A stretch of DNA of 64,000 nucleotides, taken from Siderastrea radians. Lineage: Eukaryota; Cnidaria; Anthozoa; Scleractinia; Rhizangiidae. Made by a program: the position numbers and the translations under genes. Positions 1-8,393 of this stretch are shown here, one piece after another. The first letter of the stretch is position 1. Each line of letters starts with the position of its first letter. The notes beneath the pieces were generated by a model. The model searched no databases, was not told the DNA's origin, and was given only the letters and a program-made list of their open reading frames with translations. The stretch covers positions 67,297,376-67,361,375 of the forward strand of contig OZ024890.1 of assembly GCA_964017195.1 (NCBI GenBank). The letters are read 5' to 3'.

Positions 1-81
1 AATATATCTTTTATCGTCGAAGCAGCTGAGTGATATTTTATCAACCACGTAGCTCCCAATTTGATGTTTTTCACTTTTAAT
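1..81 (+). repeat. Left terminal inverted repeat, inner 81 bp
   Basis: Base i pairs with base 14761-i for all 81 positions. Identity stops abruptly at 82 (t, where the partner 14679 is c and would require g). The remainder of the left repeat is outside the window. This segment is an antisense copy of the last codons of the polymerase gene. Confidence 0.95.
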
Positions 82-699
82 TAGTCCACAGGGACTTTCC
101 CGAGGAAATGAGCCATTAAGTTTTTCAATTGTTTTTATAACGCGTTAGACAGTTCTTTTGTCTTAAAAACCACAGCTGCAAATTCAAGCGCATCTAGTCA
201 AATATTTACATACACACTTGCTTTAATGCTACCCATTCATCGAAGTATTGGTATGGCCCCTTTTTCTCGGAAAAGCGGGAAGTCTATGATGTAATACTAT
301 AGGAAATGAGTCATTGTCTGTCTAGCGCGTTAGACAGTTTTTTGTCTTGAAAACAAGAAGACTATGATCTCATATGTTAGGGGCTTTCCCGCGGATAACG
401 ACTAATCACATGCTGACAGATACATCTTCCGCTTCTTTGTTCTTAGAAAAATAAAATACAGACGCTTTCAATAGACTGTCTAACGCATTAGACATTTTTT
501 GGGAGAGAAGGTATGAATAAGCAAAGGTTCAACGAGTTTAAAAGTGATTTGAAAAAGCTTTATCTCACAAAGACTCTAGTTTAGTGACTTTGATGTATAT
601 CATACACATTAATTGACAATTTAAAGTTATTTGTACTTTGGACACTTGTGATTTCACCACAGCTGTAGCGTGACACCACATCTTTAGATTTTAAAATGT
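82..699. promoter_or_regulatory. Polinton left noncoding region with three iterated CGC-centred palindromes
   Basis: No gene is visible between the inverted repeat and the end of the fiber-like gene. A palindrome of the form TGTCTAACGCGTTAGACA occurs at 318-337 and 477-494, each with one mismatched pair. A half copy (AACGCGTTAGACAG) lies at 139-152. The first two copies are followed by a T-rich tract and TTGTCTT, and are accompanied by GAGGAAATGAG or AGGAAATGAG and CTTTCCCG elements. The role is unknown; an iterated protein-binding, replication or promoter site is my inference. Confidence 0.55.
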
Positions 700-2388
700 T
701 TATGACACTCTATATTCAATCAAAATTAAGAATTGTTTATTTTTAAATTTTGGAGATAACAAAAAAACCTTTAAAAAACCACTAGGTAATTTCAAATTAA
801 TATCTATTTTTTGTTTTTGAATCGCTTTTTTTGAAGCGAAACTTAATGGAGGAAAACCAATAGTAACTACTCTTAAAGTAATAGCTGGAAATGGGCTTAT
901 AGTGTTTTTAAATAATACTATTGCATTTGATAAAGTACTATTTGCTGGAATGAGTATCTCTGAATTACCATTTAATTCAAAAAGTGTTCTATCATTTTTC
1001 GTTGATAAATACCCGTTTATGTAATGAATTGAACCACTCAAATGATGACCGTTTAAAGATAAATCCGTTTCCATCACCATCTTACCATTCTCAATAGCAA
1101 AAGCGGTGTCATAGACACTTGGGTCAACGTTTGAAATCGTTTCTTTTACACCATAAACAATAAGATGTCCAATTGTTAAAAGTGATGGAAAAGTGACTGT
1201 ACCCTGTAGATCGAGATAAATAAATTGTGGAGGCGAGCTACCCCATCGATGAAAATTGACAACTGTTTTGGTATAGTTTTCGAATGTTTTTGTTGTATAA
1301 TTAGAAATTGAAATCGTGGTGCCTTGCACTGCCACACTCAACTCACTCATTTCCGGTGGAAACCATTCAACTACAAAAGTATAGTATCCAACAGGAAGTT
1401 TATAAAGGTTAAAACCGAGGCGTGATTGGTACTGGTTTGGTGAGCTTTTTTGAAACAGGAGTTTAAGTTGGTAAGCTTTTTTATTAATTTGATGTGGAGA
1501 ATTGGAAAAATCAACAATACCCAAAACCTGAATATTTGATTCACTTGAAGATTCGTCGTCGTTTTCCATCAAGTATCTGAAGGCGTCTTTTTTTTGTCCT
1601 GAATTAATAATCTGAGTTTCATGAATTTTTTGAGTGACAAGATTTCTCAAATCTGTTATTTCATTTTCCATTAACTCAACATTAACTGCGGATTTCGAAT
1701 TTTTTGAATCGGTTTGCAAGTTAACAATTTTATTGTTATTTAAATTCAAGTCCCCCGACATACTTGTTGTACCATCAAGTTTGAGATAATTTTTTTGTGT
1801 TTCACTAAGTCTGTAGTTGACAAACTCGACACATGCTGCGTCTCTTGGGTTTGTTGGAAGATTAAGATTGATAATTGATTTATTTTTCATATCAATTTTA
1901 GCTCCTTTATCTAATTTTTTCGCAAGCTGATTATCAACATATTTTTTATTTACTCCATGGTCTGAATTAACTGGGTCTTTGATATTTGTTATGAAATGGT
2001 TGTTCATATCTAAAGATTGTAGCATAGACCCGCCTTCTTTTTTACTCAAGAATATATTCCGAGCTGTGTTATAAGAGATGGCTTTATTCGTGTTTCCATG
2101 AACTGGGTACGGCTGTGGTTGTAAAATTAGGTCTCCACTCATAGTTGCTCCTGTCTTTTTCACAAACTGAGTTGTATCCGCACTTGGAATCTTAGCTATT
2201 TCACTATCTAACTGGCTTTTTGTAACCACATCATTATTATTGGTTCCTTGCTTTACATTCACTAATTTTTTATTCTGCATATCATAATCATTATTAACAT
2301 CTAATTTAAATCCAATACCAGGTAAACCTCTGAGACCTCTCGAATTCATAAAATGATTAAAATTCAATACTCCGTTGTAAAAACTCAT
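700..2388 (-). CDS. Fiber/tail-fiber-like structural protein with NL-x-P-DA-YVD repeats
   Basis: A 562-residue protein. The N-terminal half carries four imperfect repeats of the kind found in phage tail fibers: a D-M-x-N-x-x-I-x-N-L segment, a P-x-N/T-x-x-D-A segment and a K-Y-V-D/FVNY segment, twice preceded by MSGDL. The C-terminal half is beta-rich with no family I recognise, and could be a receptor-binding or trimerisation head. The ATG at 2388 overlaps the stop of the ATPase gene by the four bases ATGA, so the two minus-strand genes are probably co-transcribed. I infer a virion attachment or adhesin role from the repeats. The homology is structural-style rather than a named family, so the role is moderately supported and the CDS itself is solid. 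Confidence 0.8.
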   Translation of the reverse strand: MSFYNGVLNFNHFMNSRGLRGLPGIGFKLDVNNDYDMQNKKLVNVKQGTNNNDVVTKSQLDSEIAKIPSADTTQFVKKTGATMSGDLILQPQPYPVHGNTNKAISYNTARNIFLSKKEGGSMLQSLDMNNHFITNIKDPVNSDHGVNKKYVDNQLAKKLDKGAKIDMKNKSIINLNLPTNPRDAACVEFVNYRLSETQKNYLKLDGTTSMSGDLNLNNNKIVNLQTDSKNSKSAVNVELMENEITDLRNLVTQKIHETQIINSGQKKDAFRYLMENDDESSSESNIQVLGIVDFSNSPHQINKKAYQLKLLFQKSSPNQYQSRLGFNLYKLPVGYYTFVVEWFPPEMSELSVAVQGTTISISNYTTKTFENYTKTVVNFHRWGSSPPQFIYLDLQGTVTFPSLLTIGHLIVYGVKETISNVDPSVYDTAFAIENGKMVMETDLSLNGHHLSGSIHYINGYLSTKNDRTLFELNGNSEILIPANSTLSNAIVLFKNTISPFPAITLRVVTIGFPPLSFASKKAIQKQKIDINLKLPSGFLKVFLLSPKFKNKQFLILIEYRVS

Positions 2389-3053
2389 TTATTAACTCTT
2401 GAGATTATTTTAGTAAAATTTTCTGCTTTGATTTTTCGTGGTTTATCAACATACAGAAAAGTGTACGGTTCATTTGTTGCTGAGATATAGTTGTCTTTGT
2501 TGATGTTCAATTCTTGACATATCCTACTCTGTTCATTCTTGCTTGGAAAATCGAAAATGCAGTGATGGGAACAGTTTAATCTGATGGTTTTGTCTGTTTT
2601 GTAAAAAGACTGAGACAGATAGATACAGCTGCAATTTTTATTTCGAGAGCTAATGAAATAGTTTCGTATTTCTTGATCATTTTTGGTTCCGGTGCTGAGG
2701 TAATCATCGAAAATAATTAACTTTTGGTTTCCATCACCCATTTTATCTAAAGGAATTATCTCACCGTTGCTGGCTTCAATGATATTATAACCATATTTTT
2801 TCGAAAGAGGTTCGAATTTTTTCAACAAATATTGATACTTGCTTTGCTGTAAGTTTTTAGCATATAGATAAATCTTATCAAAAAATAATAGGGGTTTGTT
2901 TATCATGTAAAACAAAAGATTGGTTTTACCACTCCCACTCGGAGCGCAGATCAACATTCTGAAGCATCTATCAGGCATGAAAGGATACAACTGAGTGAAA
3001 TTACTGTCTTCATCAACTTCAACGTCACAGTTTGGTATTATCAATTTTTCCAT
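2385..3053 (-). CDS. FtsK/HerA-type genome-packaging ATPase (A32-like)
   Basis: A 222-residue P-loop ATPase. Walker A is APSGSGKT at residues 37-44. Walker B is KLIIFDDYL, with Asp116-Asp117. The length and the motif pair match the A32-like packaging ATPases of Polintons and large DNA viruses, which drive genome translocation into capsids. The start ATG at 3053 is preceded on the minus strand by TGAATTAATAAA, the AATAAAATG-type context shared by other genes of this element. The stop overlaps the fiber-like gene start by ATGA. Confidence 0.93.
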   Translation of the reverse strand: MEKLIIPNCDVEVDEDSNFTQLYPFMPDRCFRMLICAPSGSGKTNLLFYMINKPLLFFDKIYLYAKNLQQSKYQYLLKKFEPLSKKYGYNIIEASNGEIIPLDKMGDGNQKLIIFDDYLSTGTKNDQEIRNYFISSRNKNCSCIYLSQSFYKTDKTIRLNCSHHCIFDFPSKNEQSRICQELNINKDNYISATNEPYTFLYVDKPRKIKAENFTKIISRVNK

Positions 3054-3184
3054 TTTATTAATTCACAACAGAATTTTTCTAAAAATTTTTGCGACACGCC
3101 ATGCGACACGTCATGCAAGCTTTTTTATATTCAATAACCCCATTTTTGAATAAAAAAATAATATTTTCCTTTCGATTAAATAAA

Positions 3185-4177
3185 ATGAGTCTCCTCAAGT
3201 GGAAAGAAATGGCTGAAAAAAGATCGAAAATTGGTCAAGATGTCAATACTATTAGAGAAACGCTGAAACAAAAGAAAATAACCGATACAATGAGTGATGT
3301 TGAAGCAGAAAAGCTTTTCAAACCAATAACATCCGGTTTGAAGGAGTTAACACAACCTCAACCTATTAAAAGACGGTTGCAAAGGAAAAAAGTAGGGGTT
3401 CCAGATTATGGTATCAAAATTGAAGACGAAGGAATACCAGATTTTAATCTTGAAGATTTGTTTGATGAAGGGGTTCAACCACAAACTGCAAAACAGCTTG
3501 TTCCAAAACCACCCTCATATGATGATGTTCTCAAAGATTTGGAAACAGGAAAAAAACAAATATATGTCAATCCAGAGTATATGCAACAACTTGAAGACCC
3601 CCCAGAATATGAAGTTCCAGATTATGAGATTTTTGAAGAAGACAGAATAAATGAGACTTTAGATGAACTTGGATTGGCCAACTATGATGACATTGAAGCA
3701 CAACTCGAAAGAGAAGATATGACAGAAAAAACAAGACATACTTTCTTGTCAAAGAAAATAGAAATTGCAGTCAAGAAAAGACAACAACTTCCAGGTTATA
3801 AAACACACATTACAAAGCAGTTAAACAAAGGTTTGATAAGCCAATCCGAAGCGCAATTCAGAAGAAAGATCATCGACGATGCTCGAAAAGTTCTCAACGA
3901 TTATATCAACTATAACCAAAATAAGTTGAAGAGTATCAAAGGCTCTGGTCTCAAAAAAAAGACAACAAAACGAGGTGGAAATGCAAGTGCTGTTTTCATC
4001 AATCCTAAAGAAGCCCTTAAAAAGTTAGAGTTAATAATTGGATCAATTGGTGCTGGTAATAATAGCATAGAGCTTAGAAACACTGGCGTCGCTATTCTCG
4101 ATATTTTATTGAGAAATTACATAATCAATAAACAACATTACAATAAAATTTATAAAAACTTTTTTCATGTGAATTGA
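3185..4177 (+). CDS. Polinton structural/unknown protein with two PPxY late-domain motifs
   Basis: A 330-residue hydrophilic, charged protein of unknown function in the capsid gene block. I chose ATG 3185 because it sits in the element's AATAAAATG start context; the open frame extends upstream only through a non-ATG codon. Visible motifs are PPSY (residues 109-112) and PPEY (139-142), the form used by viral late domains to bind Nedd4-type WW domains. There is also I-K-G-S-G at 251-255, which fits the adenain cleavage pattern [MIL]-X-G-X-G, followed by a Lys-rich KKKTTKRGG stretch. A maturation-processed internal virion protein is a reasonable inference. Confidence 0.8.
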   Translation: MSLLKWKEMAEKRSKIGQDVNTIRETLKQKKITDTMSDVEAEKLFKPITSGLKELTQPQPIKRRLQRKKVGVPDYGIKIEDEGIPDFNLEDLFDEGVQPQTAKQLVPKPPSYDDVLKDLETGKKQIYVNPEYMQQLEDPPEYEVPDYEIFEEDRINETLDELGLANYDDIEAQLEREDMTEKTRHTFLSKKIEIAVKKRQQLPGYKTHITKQLNKGLISQSEAQFRRKIIDDARKVLNDYINYNQNKLKSIKGSGLKKKTTKRGGNASAVFINPKEALKKLELIIGSIGAGNNSIELRNTGVAILDILLRNYIINKQHYNKIYKNFFHVN

Positions 4178-4183
4178 TAAATA

Positions 4184-4942
4184 ATGAAACTACCATTGGT
4201 GTTATCTTCTCATAACGTCAAGAAACAAACAAAAAATAAGCCCAGTGATTTTACAATCAAATATACCCAACCGATATTACTTGATCCAAACAGACAATAT
4301 GAACTTGGTTTAGGTCGAATCATATCGATGTCTTTCACATGGTTCAATATCACATCAGAGTTGGACAATCAAAAAATAAAATACTCTTCTGATGGTGGGA
4401 AAACTTGGAAAGATATAATCTTTCCACCAGGTACATGGAATTATATTGGTTTCAATGATTTCATAAAGGAAAAAACAAAAATAAAGATTTCAGACAAAAT
4501 TTCATATCCAATAACCTTAGTATTCAACAACACAACTTTCAAAACGACAATAAATCTCGCGACAAACTATCAACTAGACCTTACAGCATCGAATTTTGGA
4601 GATCTAATCGGTTTCAACAAACAAATTTTAACCAGTTCTAAAAATGTTGGTGACTATACACCAAATCTCAGTCAAGATACAGAGATTTTGAATATACATT
4701 GCGATCTTATTTCAGAGAGTCTTGTTGATGGGGATGAGACAGATATCATCTACACGTTTGGCACAAATGATTTGCAACCATCCTATGCTTTCACTAAAGA
4801 GCCTTTGAGAGTTCAATATTATCCAGTCAATAAGTATATTATAAACACCCTGCGGATATACATCACTGATGGGAAACGACGAATAATAGATTTGAATGAC
4901 GCTGATACCTCATATTCTCTGATTTTGAGAGAAAAAAAATAA
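4184..4942 (+). CDS. Minor capsid (penton, single jelly-roll) protein
   Basis: A 252-residue protein with the Polinton penton signature near the N-terminus: S-D-F-T-I-K-Y-x-x-P-I-L-L-D-x-x-x-x-Y-E-L-x-L followed by FTWFNI. It is beta-rich throughout. It starts 6 bp after the preceding stop and lies two genes upstream of the major capsid gene, the usual Polinton order. In the family it forms the vertex capsomers. The assignment rests on pattern and context. Confidence 0.85.
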   Translation: MKLPLVLSSHNVKKQTKNKPSDFTIKYTQPILLDPNRQYELGLGRIISMSFTWFNITSELDNQKIKYSSDGGKTWKDIIFPPGTWNYIGFNDFIKEKTKIKISDKISYPITLVFNNTTFKTTINLATNYQLDLTASNFGDLIGFNKQILTSSKNVGDYTPNLSQDTEILNIHCDLISESLVDGDETDIIYTFGTNDLQPSYAFTKEPLRVQYYPVNKYIINTLRIYITDGKRRIIDLNDADTSYSLILREKK

Positions 4943-4958
4943 TAAAAGGTAATTATAA

Positions 4959-5345
4959 ATGCAGACTTATAATTACAAACGAATTTTTCATCCGAGTCTT
5001 GGAAAATTTGTTTACAAACATAAAGGATCCGGTTTAATTGTGGATAATATTTTCAAACCTGTGAAAAAAATTGTGGATAAAGTTTTGAAACCTATTGCTA
5101 AAAAAGCTTTGAAATCAGGGATAGAAAGTGCTGGCGATAAAATTGGTAAAAAAGCTGTTGAAAAAGTTGCTGAAAAAGCAGGCCATCTTTTCATGAAAGA
5201 CCTTCAGTCTTCAGGAAAACAAATTCCAAAAGCAAAAAACAAACAAAAAGAAGAAGATTACAACGTGATATTGAATAGATTGATTTCTGGAAGCGGAATG
5301 AAAAAACAAAAAATAAAAAAAAGTTTCAAATATATAAATAAATAA
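4959..5345 (+). CDS. Small basic amphipathic protein, possible capsid-cementing or membrane-active peptide precursor
   Basis: A 128-residue, very Lys-rich protein. Residues 25-80 form a run of amphipathic helical heptads (KPVKKIVDKVLKPIAKKAL and following). A consensus adenain site I-S-G-S-G sits at 109-113, and G-S-G-L occurs at residues 23-26. Small basic processed proteins next to capsid genes resemble adenovirus core or pVI-type proteins in style, but no direct homology can be claimed. It lies 16 bp after the penton gene and 3 bp before the major capsid gene. Confidence 0.7.
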   Translation: MQTYNYKRIFHPSLGKFVYKHKGSGLIVDNIFKPVKKIVDKVLKPIAKKALKSGIESAGDKIGKKAVEKVAEKAGHLFMKDLQSSGKQIPKAKNKQKEEDYNVILNRLISGSGMKKQKIKKSFKYINK

Positions 5346-5348
5346 AAA

Positions 5349-6638
5349 ATGGCTTTCAGAACAAGTGATGAACTTCAGAGATATGAAATGGTTGAATTCA
5401 ACCCTATTGATATTATTAGGCAGCCTGGAAACAACAATTCTCAGAAAAAAACAGGATATAAATTCGCAATAACCGACAGATCCACTTTTTTTGATTATTT
5501 CAATGGATATTTCGAGGTAACCAAAGAGCTCCAAAAGAAAGCTGATGGAGCCGGTTTTGCAGCTGCTGACCGAATTTCGATAATTAATGGATCACATTCT
5601 CTCATCAAACACATGACTATCAAATCTTCTGGTAAAGTAGTGTACGATAGCGACAACATTCATAAAATTGTGAATCTTAAAAATTTGTTGGAATATAGCA
5701 GGGGTTATGGCAAATCGGTTGGTACAGATAGTTTTTGGTATCTTGACACAGAAGATTCAACAGCAAATACAAATTTGGGTTTCGAAGCAAGGCGAATTTT
5801 AACTCAAGCGAGACAGAATAATGGTAATGGTGGAGCCAAAAGCATAAATGAAATCATTCCGTTGAACAGATACAGTTTCTTTGAGGAATTGGAAGACAAG
5901 ATGCTTCCTCCAATGCAGCTTACATTCGAACTGAACTTGAATGATGATGATGAATTGATTCACAAAGCAGCTGCTGCTGATAATGGGCGAGTGGTTGTGA
6001 CTCAACTTAGTCTTTGGCTTCCAAGATTAGTTCCTAAAGATAGTACATACAGTGAATTTTTGAAAGATTTTCTCAAACCAGCTAAATGGACGTACATGAA
6101 AGATTTGTATATGCAGAGTGCAAATACAAGAGCAGTTCAAAACACGTTTCAGATCAGCCCAGCCATTGATAATGTTAAACATGTATTCATTTATCTACAG
6201 AGAACTAAGGGTCCGAATGATAATGAATCTGAGAGAACTCCTTACATTTTTGATACTTTCAAGCTGAATTCTGCAGATACTAATAGCTCTCTTGCATCTT
6301 GTCGTTTAAAGTATGGAGACAGTGCGTTTTATCCTGAATTGTGGTATAAAGCAAATTCAAAAGTGAGAATCTTCAAGGATCTAATGTCTTATGCTTTTCG
6401 AAAGAATGATTATAACACAGAAACGCAGGTGAATATGCATAATTTCACATCTCTTTACGGTCTTGTTTATTTTGATTTGACCTACCAAAAAGAGGCTGTC
6501 ACTCAAGATCCAAAACAACTGGTTTTGTACTACAGTTTGAACACAGCACCAGCAGCTGATGTAAATGCTTATGCTGTTGTATTTTACGAAAACGAGGTCA
6601 TTGTTAACAAGGTTGGAAATGAACTTATGATGGTCTGA
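5349..6638 (+). CDS. Major capsid protein, double jelly-roll
   Basis: A 429-residue protein matching the Polinton/adintovirus major capsid pattern. It has an N-terminal VEFNPIDI-type strand, a central LPPMQLTFELNLNDDDELIH segment, and an LYGLVYFDLTYQ strand near the C-terminus, the usual G/D-x-V-Y-F-D-L landmark of the second jelly roll. Capsid trimers of such proteins build icosahedral shells. It starts 3 bp after the preceding stop with the AATAAA-ATG start context. There are no internal breaks. Confidence 0.92.
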   Translation: MAFRTSDELQRYEMVEFNPIDIIRQPGNNNSQKKTGYKFAITDRSTFFDYFNGYFEVTKELQKKADGAGFAAADRISIINGSHSLIKHMTIKSSGKVVYDSDNIHKIVNLKNLLEYSRGYGKSVGTDSFWYLDTEDSTANTNLGFEARRILTQARQNNGNGGAKSINEIIPLNRYSFFEELEDKMLPPMQLTFELNLNDDDELIHKAAAADNGRVVVTQLSLWLPRLVPKDSTYSEFLKDFLKPAKWTYMKDLYMQSANTRAVQNTFQISPAIDNVKHVFIYLQRTKGPNDNESERTPYIFDTFKLNSADTNSSLASCRLKYGDSAFYPELWYKANSKVRIFKDLMSYAFRKNDYNTETQVNMHNFTSLYGLVYFDLTYQKEAVTQDPKQLVLYYSLNTAPAADVNAYAVVFYENEVIVNKVGNELMMV

Positions 6639-6654
6639 TTTGAAAAAATCTTGA

Positions 6655-6682
6655 ATTTATTTTATTTCGTTTAATAAAATAA
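6655..6682 (+). promoter_or_regulatory. AT palindrome before paralogue 1
   Basis: ATTTATTTTATT pairs with AATAAAATAAAT across a short spacer ending at the start codon. A similar palindrome precedes paralogue 3. The shared 3' part is the AATAAA(ATA)ATG start context. Confidence 0.45.
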
Positions 6683-7261
6683 ATGAAATTAGAACTACTA
6701 GAAATAAAAGTCAGACTTTCAAATGATCAAAAAGAAGAAATTCGTAATGCTTTCATCAACAGTGCAATAATCAGACTTAGATTGACAAATGACTATAATC
6801 TCAGAGGACCTGATACTCTTCTCGTTCCTACACGTTTTTTTAAAATGACGGATAATGAAGATGGAATCGATGCTGTTGTTCATGAAAAAACTGAAAAAGA
6901 AATGCGGGATCAAATGCGGAGAGAATTAAAATTCTACAGAGATTATAATTTGTTATATAAAATGTCGGAAAATAGAAATGATGAAGCGATTTTAGGATGT
7001 TTTAATCGTTTTTTTGAAACTAAGAAAAATAGAGGAATGGAATATTATGAAGATAAAAATTTAACAGATGGAAAATTATCAGATGAAACGTTGGAAGAAA
7101 TAATTAATGAACAACTTTGGGAATATTATGGACTTTTTTTTAGTCCAGCGATAGATGAATCTTTGAAAAATGAAGGAATAGAATTTTTCTTGGATTATTC
7201 ATTTTTGAATGATTTAGCAAAAGATTTTGTCAAAGATAATATAAAAAAATTGCTGTTATAA
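6683..7261 (+). CDS. Polinton small-family paralogue 1 (LSNDQK/LRL/LRGxDTLLVP domain)
   Basis: A 192-residue protein of unknown function. Residues 1-55 share a domain with the next two genes: a hydrophobic strand, LSNDQKEEIRNAF, I-R-L-R-L, LRGPDTLLVP and F-K-M. The rest is acidic and helical and has no counterpart in the other two. The AT palindrome immediately upstream (6655-6684) looks like its promoter. It is one of three tandem copies, so duplication and divergence is evident. Confidence 0.75.
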   Translation: MKLELLEIKVRLSNDQKEEIRNAFINSAIIRLRLTNDYNLRGPDTLLVPTRFFKMTDNEDGIDAVVHEKTEKEMRDQMRRELKFYRDYNLLYKMSENRNDEAILGCFNRFFETKKNRGMEYYEDKNLTDGKLSDETLEEIINEQLWEYYGLFFSPAIDESLKNEGIEFFLDYSFLNDLAKDFVKDNIKKLLL

Positions 7262-7266
7262 AATAA

Positions 7267-7551
7267 ATGGATGAAGAACTGATTAAAATTAATGTCACAC
7301 TTTCAAATGATCAAAAACAAAAAATTCATAATGCTTTCATAAATCTCAGAGATATAAGACTGAGATTATCAAGAAAAAATAATCTCAGAGGATGTGATAC
7401 TCTTATTGTTCCTCCAAAGTTATTCAAAAAACAGGATAATACATCCAATGGAATGGAATTTTATTTGAAATATTCATTATATGATACCTTACCTCTCTCA
7501 AATAAAATTTCAGTTTTCAGAAATATAGTAAATATCAGCGAAAATTTGTGA
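7267..7551 (+). CDS. Polinton small-family paralogue 2 (short)
   Basis: A 94-residue protein consisting mainly of the shared domain (LSNDQKQKIHNAF, IRLRL, LRGCDTLIVP, KLFKKQDN, GMEFYLKYS). It begins 5 bp after paralogue 1 and ends before any C-terminal extension, so it is either a minimal family member or a truncated copy. It is open, with a good start context (AAATAAATG). Confidence 0.7.
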   Translation: MDEELIKINVTLSNDQKQKIHNAFINLRDIRLRLSRKNNLRGCDTLIVPPKLFKKQDNTSNGMEFYLKYSLYDTLPLSNKISVFRNIVNISENL

Positions 7552-7586
7552 ATTTATTTTATTTTATTTTGAATTAATAAAATAAA
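7552..7586 (+). promoter_or_regulatory. AT palindrome before paralogue 3
   Basis: ATTTTATTTTATT pairs with AATAAAATAAAAT around TTGAATT. The TGAATTAATAAAAT part also occurs before the ATPase gene on the opposite strand (3054-3067). Confidence 0.45.
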
Positions 7587-8393
7587 ATGTCTACTCAACT
7601 ATATGAAATAAATGTATCGCTTTCTGATTTTCAAAAAAAGAAACTCTCCTCAGCTTATCACAATCGTGAAACAATCAAGCTGAGATTAAAATATGATGCT
7701 CTTTCCGGAAATGACACTCTTCTTGTTCCTTCAAATGTTGTAAAAAAGTTGGAAAAAAATCGTAATTCAAGAAAAGGAATGGAAATAAAACTGGCCAAGA
7801 CCAACATTAGAAAACAAGTGGGGGGTTCACTTTTGAGTTCAATTTTGGCACTTGGTCGAACTTTTGGACCAACATTGGCAAAAACTATTGGATTATCAGC
7901 TCTCGCCGGTGCTGCTTCTGAGGGTGCATCACAAATTGTCAAAAAGATATCTGGAAAAGGTTCACAGACAGGTGGTTTTCTCATTCCAAATTCCAAAATA
8001 GAACAACTTATCGCTCATAAACATCTATTGAGTGATAAACAGAAAAAGGATATTCTCAACGCCCTGCAAACTGGTTCTGGATTGCATATCAAACCCACGA
8101 AAAAACAAACTGGTGGTTTTCTTGGTACTCTTTTAGCATCAATCGGTGTTCCACTCGCTCTTGAGGCTTTTAAAAAGATGACAGGTTCAGGTGTCCCCAG
8201 AATCGGAAAAGCTCCTAAAGTAAATGGCGGAGCGGCTCCCAGACTTGGGGTGTATGAACCACCACCTCCATTTTTTGGAACATGGGAACAAGCGGGTGCT
8301 GGAAAAAAAAACAAAAAAAAGTCGGGAAAAGGGTTACTCCTTGGGAAAAACAGTCCGTTCAATGGGATTCCACTGTTGGGATCAATTCTTTGA
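7587..8393 (+). CDS. Polinton small-family paralogue 3 with processed, glycine-rich C-terminal region
   Basis: A 268-residue protein. Residues 1-55 are the shared family domain; residues 64-80 extend it with a GMEIKLAKTNIRKQVGG segment. After that come two hydrophobic helices (SLLSSILALG..., FLGTLLASIGVPLALEAF) separated by basic linkers. Consensus adenain sites are I-S-G-K-G (121-125) and M-T-G-S-G (198-202). A proline run YEPPPPFFG and a basic tail precede the end, GKNSPFNGIPLLGSIL. The stop at 8391-8393 overlaps the protease frame, and the poly-A tract at 8303-8320 contains a -1 slippery heptamer in the correct frame. It is probably an internal virion protein cut during maturation. Confidence 0.78.
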   Translation: MSTQLYEINVSLSDFQKKKLSSAYHNRETIKLRLKYDALSGNDTLLVPSNVVKKLEKNRNSRKGMEIKLAKTNIRKQVGGSLLSSILALGRTFGPTLAKTIGLSALAGAASEGASQIVKKISGKGSQTGGFLIPNSKIEQLIAHKHLLSDKQKKDILNALQTGSGLHIKPTKKQTGGFLGTLLASIGVPLALEAFKKMTGSGVPRIGKAPKVNGGAAPRLGVYEPPPPFFGTWEQAGAGKKNKKKSGKGLLLGKNSPFNGIPLLGSIL

